Source of the DNA: Palauibacter sp022826685
GTDB taxonomy: Bacteria > Gemmatimonadota > Gemmatimonadetes > Palauibacterales > Palauibacteraceae
Length of the DNA: 64,000 nucleotides
Direction: 5' to 3' (one strand)
NCBI RefSeq assembly: GCF_965221685.1
Contig: NZ_OZ244907.1
The notes beneath the pieces are model-generated. The model saw only the letters and a list, made by a program, of their open reading frames with translations, made no database searches and was not told the origin of the DNA. The translations under genes and the position numbers were made by a program. The stretch's first letter is position 1. Every line of letters starts with the position of its first letter. This document shows positions 8,589-17,087 of this stretch, piece by piece.

Positions 8589-10628
8589 ATGCGTGACGTC
8601 ATCTTCCCCGGTTCCCGGGTTCTCGCCGCGGGTTCCGTTCTTTCCATCCTCCTCTCCACCGGATTGCTCGCCCAGGAGAGCCGCCCGATGACGGTCGAGG
8701 ATGTCCTCGCCCTCAAGAGTCTGTCGCAGCTCTCCGTGAGCCCGGACGGACAGTGGGTGGCCTACGTCGTCACGGAACGGGACATGGGAGAGGACCGCCA
8801 GGAGACGGACGTATGGGTCGTTCCGGCGGCGGGCGGCCCCGCGGACGTCCGCCAGCTCACCTTCCGCCCCGGATCGGACGATTCACCGGTCTGGCACCCA
8901 TCGGGAGAATGGCTCGCCTTCTCTTCGGACCGGGAAGGGGTGAGGCAGGTCTACGGCATCCGGCCCGACGGCGGCGAGGCGTGGCAGGTGACGTCCCACG
9001 AGACCTCGGTCGGGAGCTTCCGCTTCGCGCCCGATGGCGCGCGGCTCGGCTTCGTGGCGAGTCCGCCCGCGACGGAGGCGGACCGCGAACTCGAGGAGGT
9101 GCGCGGGCGCCCGATCGTCTGGGACTCCGTCTACACGGACCAGTGGTCGCGACTCCACGTCGCCGAACTCGAGGACGATGTGGCCGGGGAAGGAGTGAGG
9201 TGGTCGCCGGACGGCCTCCACGTGGTGTCCTTCGTATGGGCTCCCGACTCGCGAGCCGTCGCGTTCGGGGCGCGCTCGTCGCCCGTGCTGAGGACGACCT
9301 ACTACGGGGCGACGTACGTCCAGGCGGGCGCGGAAGCGGAGGCCCGCAGCGTCACCTCGATGCCGGGCGGCGAGAATCCGGTGGCGTGGGACGAGGAGTC
9401 GGGACTCATCGTGTCCGGCACGGGACAACTCCTCGGAACCTACAACCGGCAGCTGTGGCGGGTGCCGTTCGGCGCGGACGGCGGCGCGCTGGACCCTGTT
9501 TCGCTCACGGCCGACCTGGACGCGAACGCGAACCTCGTCCACATCGACGGGGCGCGGCTCATCGTCTCCGCAGCCCGGCGCACCGGAGCCACGGTGTACC
9601 GGATCCCCCTCGCCGACGGAGCCGCGGCAGGCGCGCCGGGCGATTTGACCGATGGCCGGCGCTACTACTCCGGCGCATCCGCATCCGCGGACGGGAGCCT
9701 CCTCGCCTTCACCGCCGAGGACGGCATGACCCCTCCGGACATCTTCATCACTCCGATGGACGCGTTCCGCCCCGAGCGCCTGACCGAACTGAACCCGCAG
9801 GTGGCCGATCTCGCGCTCGGCGAGCAGGGGGTCGAGTCGTGGCCTTCGCGGGCCGGGGGCGAGGAGATCGAAGGCGTGCTCACACTCCCCGTCGGGTACG
9901 AGGAGGGGGACCGCGTCCCGATGGTCCTCGTGATCCACGGCGGCCCGTCCGGCATCTCATCGGACCGCTTCAACGCGACGCGCGGCGCCTACCCGGTGCA
10001 GGTGTACGCGGGCATGGGGTTCGCCGTGCTGCAGCCGAACTACCGCGGTTCGAGCGGTTACGGCGAGCGTTTTCGGGGTCTCAACCGCGGCGACATCTCG
10101 GGCCGGGACTGGGTCGACATCGACTCCGGGGTGGACGCCATGGTGGAGCGCGGGATCGCGGACCCCGAACGGCTCGCCGTGAGCGGCTGGAGCTTCGGAG
10201 GCCACCACACCTACTGGGGGATCACGCAGACCGACCGCTTCAGGGCGGCGAGCGCGGGCGCCGGCGCGAACGACCTCATCTCCATGTACTCGCAGACGGA
10301 CATCCCCGAGTTCTACCACACCTATCTGGGTCCGAAGCCGTGGGAGGACTGGGATCTCTACGAGGAGCGCTCCGCGTACCGTCATGTTGAAAACGTGACG
10401 ACACCGCTCCTGATCCAGGTGGGCGAAAGGGACGAGAGGGTGCCCGCAGAACAGAGCATCCAGTTCTTCGAGGCCGTCCGCGCCATCGGCAAGGCGCCGA
10501 CGACTCTCGTACTTTATCCGGATCAACCACATGGCGTTAGGTCTCCGCGTCTCCAGCGAGATCTCATGTCGAGAAACGTGGAATGGCTCACACGCTGGGT
10601 CCTGGAGCCGGAAGCGCTGGTTCCGTGA
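8589..10628 (+). CDS. Secreted S9 family peptidase (DPP-IV / acylaminoacyl-peptidase type)
   Basis: The protein has 679 residues. ATG 8589 is preferred over ATG 8562 because AGGGG precedes it and a cleavable signal follows directly (LLSTGLLAQE). An N-terminal propeller with LSVSPDGQWVAYV-type repeats (about 35-400) leads to a C-terminal alpha/beta hydrolase with VIHGGPSG, the nucleophile elbow GWSFGG (Ser535), Asp615 in GERDERVP and His648 in DQPHG, a complete triad. It is more distant from the lipoprotein S9 enzymes at 5838 and 15153. Its TGA overlaps the GTG of the cytochrome gene, so the two are translationally coupled. Periplasmic location is inferred. Confidence 0.9.
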   Translation: MRDVIFPGSRVLAAGSVLSILLSTGLLAQESRPMTVEDVLALKSLSQLSVSPDGQWVAYVVTERDMGEDRQETDVWVVPAAGGPADVRQLTFRPGSDDSPVWHPSGEWLAFSSDREGVRQVYGIRPDGGEAWQVTSHETSVGSFRFAPDGARLGFVASPPATEADRELEEVRGRPIVWDSVYTDQWSRLHVAELEDDVAGEGVRWSPDGLHVVSFVWAPDSRAVAFGARSSPVLRTTYYGATYVQAGAEAEARSVTSMPGGENPVAWDEESGLIVSGTGQLLGTYNRQLWRVPFGADGGALDPVSLTADLDANANLVHIDGARLIVSAARRTGATVYRIPLADGAAAGAPGDLTDGRRYYSGASASADGSLLAFTAEDGMTPPDIFITPMDAFRPERLTELNPQVADLALGEQGVESWPSRAGGEEIEGVLTLPVGYEEGDRVPMVLVIHGGPSGISSDRFNATRGAYPVQVYAGMGFAVLQPNYRGSSGYGERFRGLNRGDISGRDWVDIDSGVDAMVERGIADPERLAVSGWSFGGHHTYWGITQTDRFRAASAGAGANDLISMYSQTDIPEFYHTYLGPKPWEDWDLYEERSAYRHVENVTTPLLIQVGERDERVPAEQSIQFFEAVRAIGKAPTTLVLYPDQPHGVRSPRLQRDLMSRNVEWLTRWVLEPEALVP

Positions 10629-11473
10629 CGTCCGACCGGGCCGCTACGTTGATTAGTCTTTGCGGTCTCGCGCTCGCGGGAAGCGTGCTCGCGGCAGGCG
10701 CGTTCGCGGCGACGCCCGGCCCCGCCGCGGCCCAGGAGGAGCCCGAGGTCACGGAAGCCGGTCTCGCGCGCGGCGAGATGTTCTACCAGGCTCACTGCGG
10801 CCGGTGCCACGGCATGCTCGGCCAGGGGGGAGAGGGGCCGAGCCTGGCGCGCCCCACCCTGCCCCGCGCGCCGGACCACGAATCGCTCGTCGAGGTGATC
10901 CGGAGCGGGATCTCAGGTACCGGCATGCCGGGGACGCGGTCCAACCTCGTGTCGGACCTCGAGGTCGACCTCATCGCCGCCTACGTCCGCACGCTGGCAG
11001 AGGACGTCGTCACGGAGGTCGCGGGGGACGCCGCGCGGGGGCAGGAAGTGTTCGCCTCCGCGGGCGACTGCTACTCCTGCCACGTCGTCGACGGCCGCGG
11101 GACGGGGATCGGCCCCGAACTCACGGGCATCGGGCTTCGGCGCGGCGTCGATTACCTCTACGCGTCGCTGCGGACGCCCGGTTCGGAGTTGCCGGTCTCC
11201 AGGCGAGGGATCCTGCGCGGATTCAGGGGATACCTGCCGATCCGCGCGGTCACGCGCGAGGGCCGCGTCATCACGGGCATGCGCGTGAACGAAGACGCCT
11301 TCACGATCCAGCTACGGTCGATCTCCGGCCGCACGGTCTCGCTTCGCAAGGAAGACCTCGTGGAACTCGAGAAACAGTTCGATCACTCCCTGATGCCCGC
11401 CGTGGAGGAGATGACGGAAGCGGACATCGACGACCTCGTCGCCTTCCTGGCCGACCTCGGAGACGGATCATGA
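10625..11473 (+). CDS. Diheme cytochrome c with N-terminal signal
   Basis: The protein has 282 residues. The GTG at 10625 overlaps the upstream TGA (GTGA) and is followed by a signal peptide (LAGSVLAAGAFAATPGPAAAQ). Two c-type heme sites are visible: CGRCH (58-62) and CYSCH (149-153), each opening a small cytochrome c domain with a downstream Met region (GTGMPGTRSNL). The C-terminal ~100 residues (RGILRGFRGYLPIRAVTREG) resemble the heme-binding extension found in cytochromes paired with PQQ dehydrogenases. It likely accepts electrons from the next gene's product and passes them to the respiratory chain. Its stop overlaps that gene's ATG (ATGA). Confidence 0.88.
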   Translation: MTSDRAATLISLCGLALAGSVLAAGAFAATPGPAAAQEEPEVTEAGLARGEMFYQAHCGRCHGMLGQGGEGPSLARPTLPRAPDHESLVEVIRSGISGTGMPGTRSNLVSDLEVDLIAAYVRTLAEDVVTEVAGDAARGQEVFASAGDCYSCHVVDGRGTGIGPELTGIGLRRGVDYLYASLRTPGSELPVSRRGILRGFRGYLPIRAVTREGRVITGMRVNEDAFTIQLRSISGRTVSLRKEDLVELEKQFDHSLMPAVEEMTEADIDDLVAFLADLGDGS

Positions 11474-13074
11474 AACCTGTCACAGTCTCCGCGCTCGCGG
11501 CGGGAGCCGTCCTGTGCAGCGCCTCCCACGCGGGCGCGGCCGCACAGGTATCCTTCGAGCGGCTTGTGAACGCGGACGACGAGCCGCACAACTGGCTGAC
11601 CTATTCGGGGAACTACGCCTCGCACCGCTTCTCCACGCTCGACCGGATCCACCGCGGCAACGTCGGAGACCTCAAGGTGATCTGGGCCTACCAGATGAGC
11701 GGCGGGCTCATCGAGACGACGCCGGTCGTCGTCGACGGCGTGATGTACGTGACGGAGCCGCCGAGTGACGTGAGCGCGCTCGACGCGCGCACCGGCCGCC
11801 GCCTCTGGCACTGGTCCGCCGAGGTCCCGTCTTCGACGAAGAACATCGGCTTTCCGCGCGTGAACCGGGGCGTCGCGATCCTCGACGAAACGGTGTTCGT
11901 GGGTACGCTCGACGCCCGCCTCGTCGCCCTCGACGCCCGGTCCGGCGCCGTCCGCTGGGAGGTGGACGTCGCGGACAACGATCTCGGGTTCTCCATCACG
12001 CTCGCCCCTCTCGCCCTCGACGGGAAGGTGATCGTGGGCATGTCCGGGGCGGAGGCCGGCGCGAACGGGTTCGTCGACGCCTACGACGCCGAGACGGGCG
12101 AACTCCTGTGGCGGACCTACACGATCCCGAGCCCCGGCGAGCCGGGAAGCGAGACGTGGGGCGGGGACAGCTGGGAACACGGGGGCGGTTCCACCTGGCT
12201 CACCGGCTCCTACGACCCGGAACTCGACCTCCTGTACTGGCCGACCGGGAATCCCGCCCCCGACTGGAACGGGGACGCGCGCCCCGGCGACAACCTGTAC
12301 ACGAACTGCATCCTCGCTCTCGATCCCGACACCGGCGAGATGCAGTGGTACTTCCAGTACACCCCGCACGACACCCACGACTGGGACGCGACCGAGATCC
12401 AGGTGCTCGTCGACGCGGAGTGGGAGGGAGAGCCGCGCAAGCTGCTCGTGACGGCGAACCGGAACGCCTTCTACTACGTGCTGGACCGCGAGACCGGCGA
12501 GTTCCTGCACGGCGTGGAGTACTCGAAGCAGACGTGGGCCGAGGGCCTCGACGAGAACGGCCGCCCGATCGTGATCCCGGGCACCGAACCGACCGAGGAG
12601 GGCAACCTCGTCTGGCCGAGCCTTCAGGGGGCGTCGAACTGGTTCAGTCCTTCGTACAGCCCCGACACCGGCCTCTTCTACCAGGCGACCCGGATTATGG
12701 GCGCCATCTACTACAAGGCGGAGGTCGAGTACGAGCCGGGGCAGCCGTTTCTCGGCGGCGGAGAACAGGCCCTCTCGGGAGACGACGCGAGCGGGGCGGT
12801 CAAGGCGCTCGACGTGCTGACGGGAGAGCTGAAGTGGGAGTTCCCTCTGCTCTCTCCGCCGTGGGCGGGCGTGATGGCCACGCGAGGCGGCCTCGTCTTC
12901 GGCGGAAGCAACGAGGGCAACATCTTCGCCCTCGACGCGGAGACGGGAGAGGCGCTGTGGGACTTCCAGGCCGGCGCCGGCGTCCGCACCAACCCCATGT
13001 CGTTCGAGGTGGACGGCGAACAGCGTATCGCGACCGCCGCAGGCGGAGTCCTGTGGGTATTCGGACTCCCGTGA
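11470..13074 (+). CDS. PQQ-dependent alcohol-dehydrogenase-type quinoprotein
   Basis: The protein has 534 residues; ATG 11470 overlaps the cytochrome stop. After a signal (MKPVTVSALAAGAVLCSASH) come repeated Trp-docking propeller blades (LDARTGRRLWHW, YDAETGELLWR, LDAETGEALWDFQAGAG). The opening NWLTYSGNYASHRFSTL and the motifs GGDSWEHGGGSTWLTGSYDP and HDTHDWDA are typical of the methanol/ethanol dehydrogenase class. The enzyme oxidises an alcohol or sugar in the periplasm using PQQ and a metal ion; the substrate cannot be read from sequence. It lacks a fused cytochrome domain, so the adjacent diheme cytochrome is the likely partner. No PQQ biosynthesis gene is in the window. Confidence 0.9.
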   Translation: MKPVTVSALAAGAVLCSASHAGAAAQVSFERLVNADDEPHNWLTYSGNYASHRFSTLDRIHRGNVGDLKVIWAYQMSGGLIETTPVVVDGVMYVTEPPSDVSALDARTGRRLWHWSAEVPSSTKNIGFPRVNRGVAILDETVFVGTLDARLVALDARSGAVRWEVDVADNDLGFSITLAPLALDGKVIVGMSGAEAGANGFVDAYDAETGELLWRTYTIPSPGEPGSETWGGDSWEHGGGSTWLTGSYDPELDLLYWPTGNPAPDWNGDARPGDNLYTNCILALDPDTGEMQWYFQYTPHDTHDWDATEIQVLVDAEWEGEPRKLLVTANRNAFYYVLDRETGEFLHGVEYSKQTWAEGLDENGRPIVIPGTEPTEEGNLVWPSLQGASNWFSPSYSPDTGLFYQATRIMGAIYYKAEVEYEPGQPFLGGGEQALSGDDASGAVKALDVLTGELKWEFPLLSPPWAGVMATRGGLVFGGSNEGNIFALDAETGEALWDFQAGAGVRTNPMSFEVDGEQRIATAAGGVLWVFGLP

Positions 13075-13119
13075 CACGGAAACAGATCGAATAATCGGTG
13101 ACTTGAGCAGGAGGCCGTG

Positions 13120-14838
13120 ATGACATCCCCGAACCGTATTGCCGCACAGCTGCGGCGCCGCGCCGTGCCGGCCATGGCGCTTCTCGGAGCAGCGCTCCTG
13201 TCGGCGGCCGGTGCCGCGCAGGCGCAGTCCGCCTTCCCGCCTCCTCCGAGCGTCGAGGAGATCGACGCGTGGGTCGAGGACGCCATGGCGCGGTGGGAAG
13301 TCCCCGGGCTTGGGCTGGCCATCGTGCATGAAGGCAGGAGCTATCTGTCCACCGGCTACGGGGTGCGCGAACTGGGTCGGGACACGCCGGTGGACGGGGG
13401 GACGCTGTTCAGCATCGGCTCCTGTTCGAAGGCGTTCGGCGCCGCGACGATCGCCTCGCTCGTCGAAGAGGGGAAGCTGCGCTGGGACGACCGCATCACG
13501 GACCACATCCCGTGGTTCCGTCTCCACGATCCGTGGACGACGGGCGAGATCCGCGTGCGGGACATCGTGACGCACCGTGTCGGGACCGGGAGCAACCAGC
13601 CGTTGCGCCCCCTGGTCGCGGACAGGCGCGACTATCTCATGCGACTCCCCCATACCGATCCCGACCACGCCTTCCGTGACCGCTACGGGTACACGAACGA
13701 CATGTTCGTTCTCACGGGGCACCTCGTGGAGACCGTGTCCGGAACGGACTGGGACTCCTATGCGCGGGAGAAGCTCTGGAATCCGCTGGGGATGACGACG
13801 ACGACGGCGCGCATGGCGCCCGCGAACGCGAGCCCGAACCACGCCGAGCCGCACGCGATCATCGAGCGGAGATTCATCGGAAACGCGGCGACCACGGGCA
13901 TGCCGCTGGAACCCGTTCCGTGGCAGTACGCCGAGGACGTCACCGTGCCCTCGGGCGGCGTGATCACCTCGGCGGACGAGATCACCGAGTGGATGCGGTT
14001 CCACGTCGGCACCCACCCGAACCCGCCGCTCTCCCGGTCATCCGTCGAACTCATGCATACGCCGCATACCGTGATCCCGAACCCGAGCAGCTGGATGCCC
14101 TTCGAGGGGCCGGGCGCGTACGCGATGGGCTGGTCGACGGGGAGGTTCGGGGACGTCACGGGCGTGGGCCACGGAGGGAACGCGCTGGGGTTCAACTGCT
14201 CGATCGCGCTGGCGCCGGCACAGGGCTTCGGCGTGTGGGCTACGACGAACCGGAACTCGGAGCTTCCGTGGGTGCTCACGCAGTGGGCGATGGCGCAGTT
14301 CGTGGGCACGGATGAACTGCGCAACCGCGACTGGCACGCGGAATTCGAACGGAGCGTCGCCGAGGGGAACCGCCGGATCTTCGAGGCGGAGGAGGCGCGG
14401 CAGGCGGCCCGGCTCGACCAGGGTCCCTCGGTGCCGCTCGAGGCCTACGTCGGCACGTACCGCAACGGGTACGCCGGCGAGCTGCGCATCCGCCTGACGG
14501 ACGAAGCGATTCCGCCGCTCATGCCTGCGGAGGGCCGGCTGGGCCGCTGGGACGGGACGCCGGGAGTGAACGAGCGTCCGGCCGCGAGCGCATCGGCGGG
14601 CGCCGAACGCAACGGATCGGCAAACGGAACCGGCGAGTCGGGCGGCGAACCGCGGCTCGTGGCCGAGTTCGATGGCCGGGAACGTCCGGTGCGGATGCCT
14701 CTCGAGCACTGGCACGTCGACCGCTTCGACATGTGGTTCGGCGACGTCAGGATCGGCGTCTCGTTCATGCTGGACGACACCGCCCGCGTGTCGGGCGTCG
14801 AGATGGACTACTACGGCCGCTTCGAACGGGTCCCCTGA
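13120..14838 (+). CDS. Secreted serine hydrolase, class C beta-lactamase / penicillin-binding-protein fold
   Basis: The protein has 572 residues. ATG 13120 is five bases after AGGAGG; GTG 13117 is too close to it. A signal peptide (LLSAAGAAQAQ) is followed by the active-site motifs SCSK (Ser101, Lys104), YTN (191-193) and a GHGGNALGF segment in the KTG/HxG position. A C-terminal domain of about 150 residues (from ~QGPSVPLEAYVGTYRNGYAGEL) resembles the lipocalin-like DUF3471-type tail of this family. A low-complexity Ser/Gly/Asn stretch (ASASAGAERNGSANGTGESG) interrupts that tail. Such enzymes hydrolyse D-amino-acid peptides, esters or beta-lactams; the substrate is unknown. It is 45 bases downstream of the quinoprotein gene. 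Confidence 0.88.
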   Translation: MTSPNRIAAQLRRRAVPAMALLGAALLSAAGAAQAQSAFPPPPSVEEIDAWVEDAMARWEVPGLGLAIVHEGRSYLSTGYGVRELGRDTPVDGGTLFSIGSCSKAFGAATIASLVEEGKLRWDDRITDHIPWFRLHDPWTTGEIRVRDIVTHRVGTGSNQPLRPLVADRRDYLMRLPHTDPDHAFRDRYGYTNDMFVLTGHLVETVSGTDWDSYAREKLWNPLGMTTTTARMAPANASPNHAEPHAIIERRFIGNAATTGMPLEPVPWQYAEDVTVPSGGVITSADEITEWMRFHVGTHPNPPLSRSSVELMHTPHTVIPNPSSWMPFEGPGAYAMGWSTGRFGDVTGVGHGGNALGFNCSIALAPAQGFGVWATTNRNSELPWVLTQWAMAQFVGTDELRNRDWHAEFERSVAEGNRRIFEAEEARQAARLDQGPSVPLEAYVGTYRNGYAGELRIRLTDEAIPPLMPAEGRLGRWDGTPGVNERPAASASAGAERNGSANGTGESGGEPRLVAEFDGRERPVRMPLEHWHVDRFDMWFGDVRIGVSFMLDDTARVSGVEMDYYGRFERVP

Positions 14839-14842
14839 CGGG

Positions 14843-15049
14843 TCAGCGGACGTACAGCCGGTTCGCGTAGCTGTACGCGGTGACCGCCGACACGATGTGG
14901 CAGATCCAGCCCAGCGTGCCGCCGGTGCCGAGCCACAGGCCGGGGGTCACCAGCAGCCAGAAGAGTCCGCGCAGGAACTTGCCGTTGTACCACTGGCCGA
15001 CGCCCGGTACGAGAAAGCTCAGTACGGCGGCCGTCAACGGGTTTTTCAC
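14843..15049 (-). CDS. Small TM2-like membrane protein
   Basis: The protein has 68 residues. GTG 15049 has GGAGG six bases upstream, and the product starts MKNPLTAAVLSFLVPGVGQW. The pattern (Lys-Asn-Pro, helix, PGxGQ-x-YNGxxxxG, then one or two more helices) is that of TM2-type small membrane proteins. Function is unknown. It lies downstream of the S9/metalloprotease gene run on the same strand, separated by a strong palindrome, and converges with the serine hydrolase gene ending at 14838. Confidence 0.75.
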   Translation of the reverse strand: MKNPLTAAVLSFLVPGVGQWYNGKFLRGLFWLLVTPGLWLGTGGTLGWICHIVSAVTAYSYANRLYVR

Positions 15050-15080
15050 GTGTGTCCTCCCCCGGAGTCCATGTTTCCAG

Positions 15081-15100
15081 GCGGGCGGGGCCCCGCCCGC
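15081..15100. terminator. 20-base perfect GC palindrome
   Basis: GCGGGCGGGG/CCCCGCCCGC is a perfect 10-base inverted repeat lying between the S9 gene that stops at 15153 and the small-gene start at 15049. There is no T-run on either side, so it could be a factor-dependent terminator, an RNA-stabilising hairpin or an attenuator in front of the small gene. Confidence 0.4.
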
Positions 15101-15152
15101 TTCGTGACTTCCTACGCGGGGTCGGCGCTGGGGGTTTCCGGATCGACGGTCT

Positions 15153-17087
15153 TCAGCCCGCGGCGCAGCCGCCGAGGTGCCGGGTGAAGAACTCCTCCAG
15201 GCGCGACCAGGTGTCGACGCGGTTGGCCGGGTCCCGGAAGCCGTGCGCTTCGTCCGGGTACGTCTTCACCTCGACGCTCTTGCCGAGCCGTTCGAATTCG
15301 GCCACGGCGTTCTCGAAGTTCTGGATCGGGACGCGGCGGTCGAGTTCCCCGTGCATGAGGAGAACGGGAGCCGTGATGTCGGCGATGCGCGACACGACGT
15401 TGCTCTTGGCGTACGTGTCGGGGCGCTCCTCGGGAGTGCCGCCGTGGCCGGTGACGGAGAAGATCTTCCCCAGCCGGTCCGTGTACTCGAGCGTGTTCAG
15501 CTTCGAGTAGGCGCCACGCATGGGGACGGCCGCATCGAACCTGTCCGGGGTCAGACTGATCGCCGACAGCGACATGCTGCCGCCGTAGCTGCCGCCGTAG
15601 ATCCCCACCTTTCCGTTCACGTAGGGCAGCGCGCGCAGGAAATCGGCCGCCGCCCCGGCATCGCGCGCCTGATCCCAGAGCCAGTCCTCGACGGAGAGAT
15701 CCTGGAACTCGCGCCCGAAGCCCGATCCGCCGCGGTAGTTGATCGCAAGCACCACGAACCCCTTCGAGGCGAGGTACTGTTCGGTGAGGTTCAGACCCTG
15801 CTGGTAGGAGTTCGTCCCGCCCCCGTGGACCTGGACGAGCGCCGGACAGGCGGCCCCTCCCGCCAGTTGCGGCGGGCGGTAGAGGAAGCCCTGGATCCGG
15901 AGTCCATCGAAGCTGGGGAAAGCGATCTCCCGGGGCGCCGCGACGGACCGCCAGGACGGCGAAAACGAGGTGAGGCGCTCCGGGACGCCGCCGATGAGGT
16001 CCAGCGCGTATGCCTCCCCTCCCCGTGTCGGCGAGGAGTGGATGAAGGCGAGGGTCCCGGCGCCCGCCGTGTGGCTGACGCGCGAGATCGTGCCCTCCAT
16101 GTGCGTGACGCGCGTGGCCACGCCGCCGGCGGCGGGCACCGCCCACACGTTGACGGTGCCGCGTTCGAGGTAGGGGAAGTAGATGAACGCGCCGTCCGCC
16201 GACCAGGACGGGGCGTGCCGCATGGCCGCGTCCGTCGCGTAGACCTGCATGTCCACGATGCGCTCCGAGGCCCGGCCACCCGTGTCGAGGTCCTCTATCA
16301 CGTAGATGTAGGACAGGTCCTCGTACCAGTACTCATCCTTGGCCGTGCCGAAGACGGCGATCCGGTCGCCCTCCGGCGACCACACGGGGGTGGACATCGC
16401 CATCAGCGTGCGGGTGAGCTGACGTGTGTCGCCCGTCTCGACGTCGACGAGCCAGAGGTCGTCGTGCCAGTAGTCGGACGCGTTCGACACGTAAAGGATC
16501 TCGCGGCCGTCCGGCCGCCAGGCGGGCGCGAAGCGCGGATCGTCGAGGGCCATGGCGGCCTCGGTCAGCTGGCGCGGCGGGGCCGATCCGTCGGCCGGCA
16601 CGAGCCAGATGTCCTGGTGGTCGCTCGCCGTCGAGTAGAACGCGATCGTCCGCCCGTCCGGGGAGAAGGCGGGCGCCCGCACGCCCCGCATGGCGTCCAT
16701 CACCGGTCGAGCTTCGACGTCGCCGATGTCCGCGACACGGATCCGGCCTCCGGCCGCGAGGGCGATCCGGTCGCCGCCCGGCGCCCAGGCCGGGTTCGAA
16801 CCCTGAAGCCGGAAGCGCGGCGTCCCGAAGCCGCCTTCCTCGTCGCGGGCCGCAAGATACAGCCCCGCACCGTCCGGCCCCGAGCCGGAGACCGCGAGGT
16901 GACGACCGTCCGGCGAGATGGAGACGCCCCGCGCGCCCGCGTTGTTGCGGTGGATGTTGTCGAGCGTGAGGTCGAGTGCCGCCGGCGCGTCGCCGCCGGG
17001 GGCCGCATCGCGGGGTGCCCCGCACGCGCCCGAGACCAGGACCAGGGAGACGATCCACGAAGTACCGGGCAGAGTTCGGGTTCTCAT
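15153..17087 (-). CDS. S9 family peptidase lipoprotein
   Basis: The protein has 644 residues, with a signal and lipobox near residue 22 (LVLVSGAC). Propeller repeats occupy ~40-370 (FSPDGRTIAFYST, WRPDGREILYVSN, WSPEGDRIAVFG). The hydrolase domain holds GGSYGG (Ser500), HGELDRRVP and DEAHGFRDP, a complete triad. It is a close paralogue of the peptidase at 5838-7835: the stretch from GGTNSY to FQDLSVEDWL is almost invariant between them. Its ATG overlaps the stop of the upstream S9 gene (ATGA at 17084-17087), so the two peptidases are translationally coupled. Confidence 0.92.
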   Translation of the reverse strand: MRTRTLPGTSWIVSLVLVSGACGAPRDAAPGGDAPAALDLTLDNIHRNNAGARGVSISPDGRHLAVSGSGPDGAGLYLAARDEEGGFGTPRFRLQGSNPAWAPGGDRIALAAGGRIRVADIGDVEARPVMDAMRGVRAPAFSPDGRTIAFYSTASDHQDIWLVPADGSAPPRQLTEAAMALDDPRFAPAWRPDGREILYVSNASDYWHDDLWLVDVETGDTRQLTRTLMAMSTPVWSPEGDRIAVFGTAKDEYWYEDLSYIYVIEDLDTGGRASERIVDMQVYATDAAMRHAPSWSADGAFIYFPYLERGTVNVWAVPAAGGVATRVTHMEGTISRVSHTAGAGTLAFIHSSPTRGGEAYALDLIGGVPERLTSFSPSWRSVAAPREIAFPSFDGLRIQGFLYRPPQLAGGAACPALVQVHGGGTNSYQQGLNLTEQYLASKGFVVLAINYRGGSGFGREFQDLSVEDWLWDQARDAGAAADFLRALPYVNGKVGIYGGSYGGSMSLSAISLTPDRFDAAVPMRGAYSKLNTLEYTDRLGKIFSVTGHGGTPEERPDTYAKSNVVSRIADITAPVLLMHGELDRRVPIQNFENAVAEFERLGKSVEVKTYPDEAHGFRDPANRVDTWSRLEEFFTRHLGGCAAG

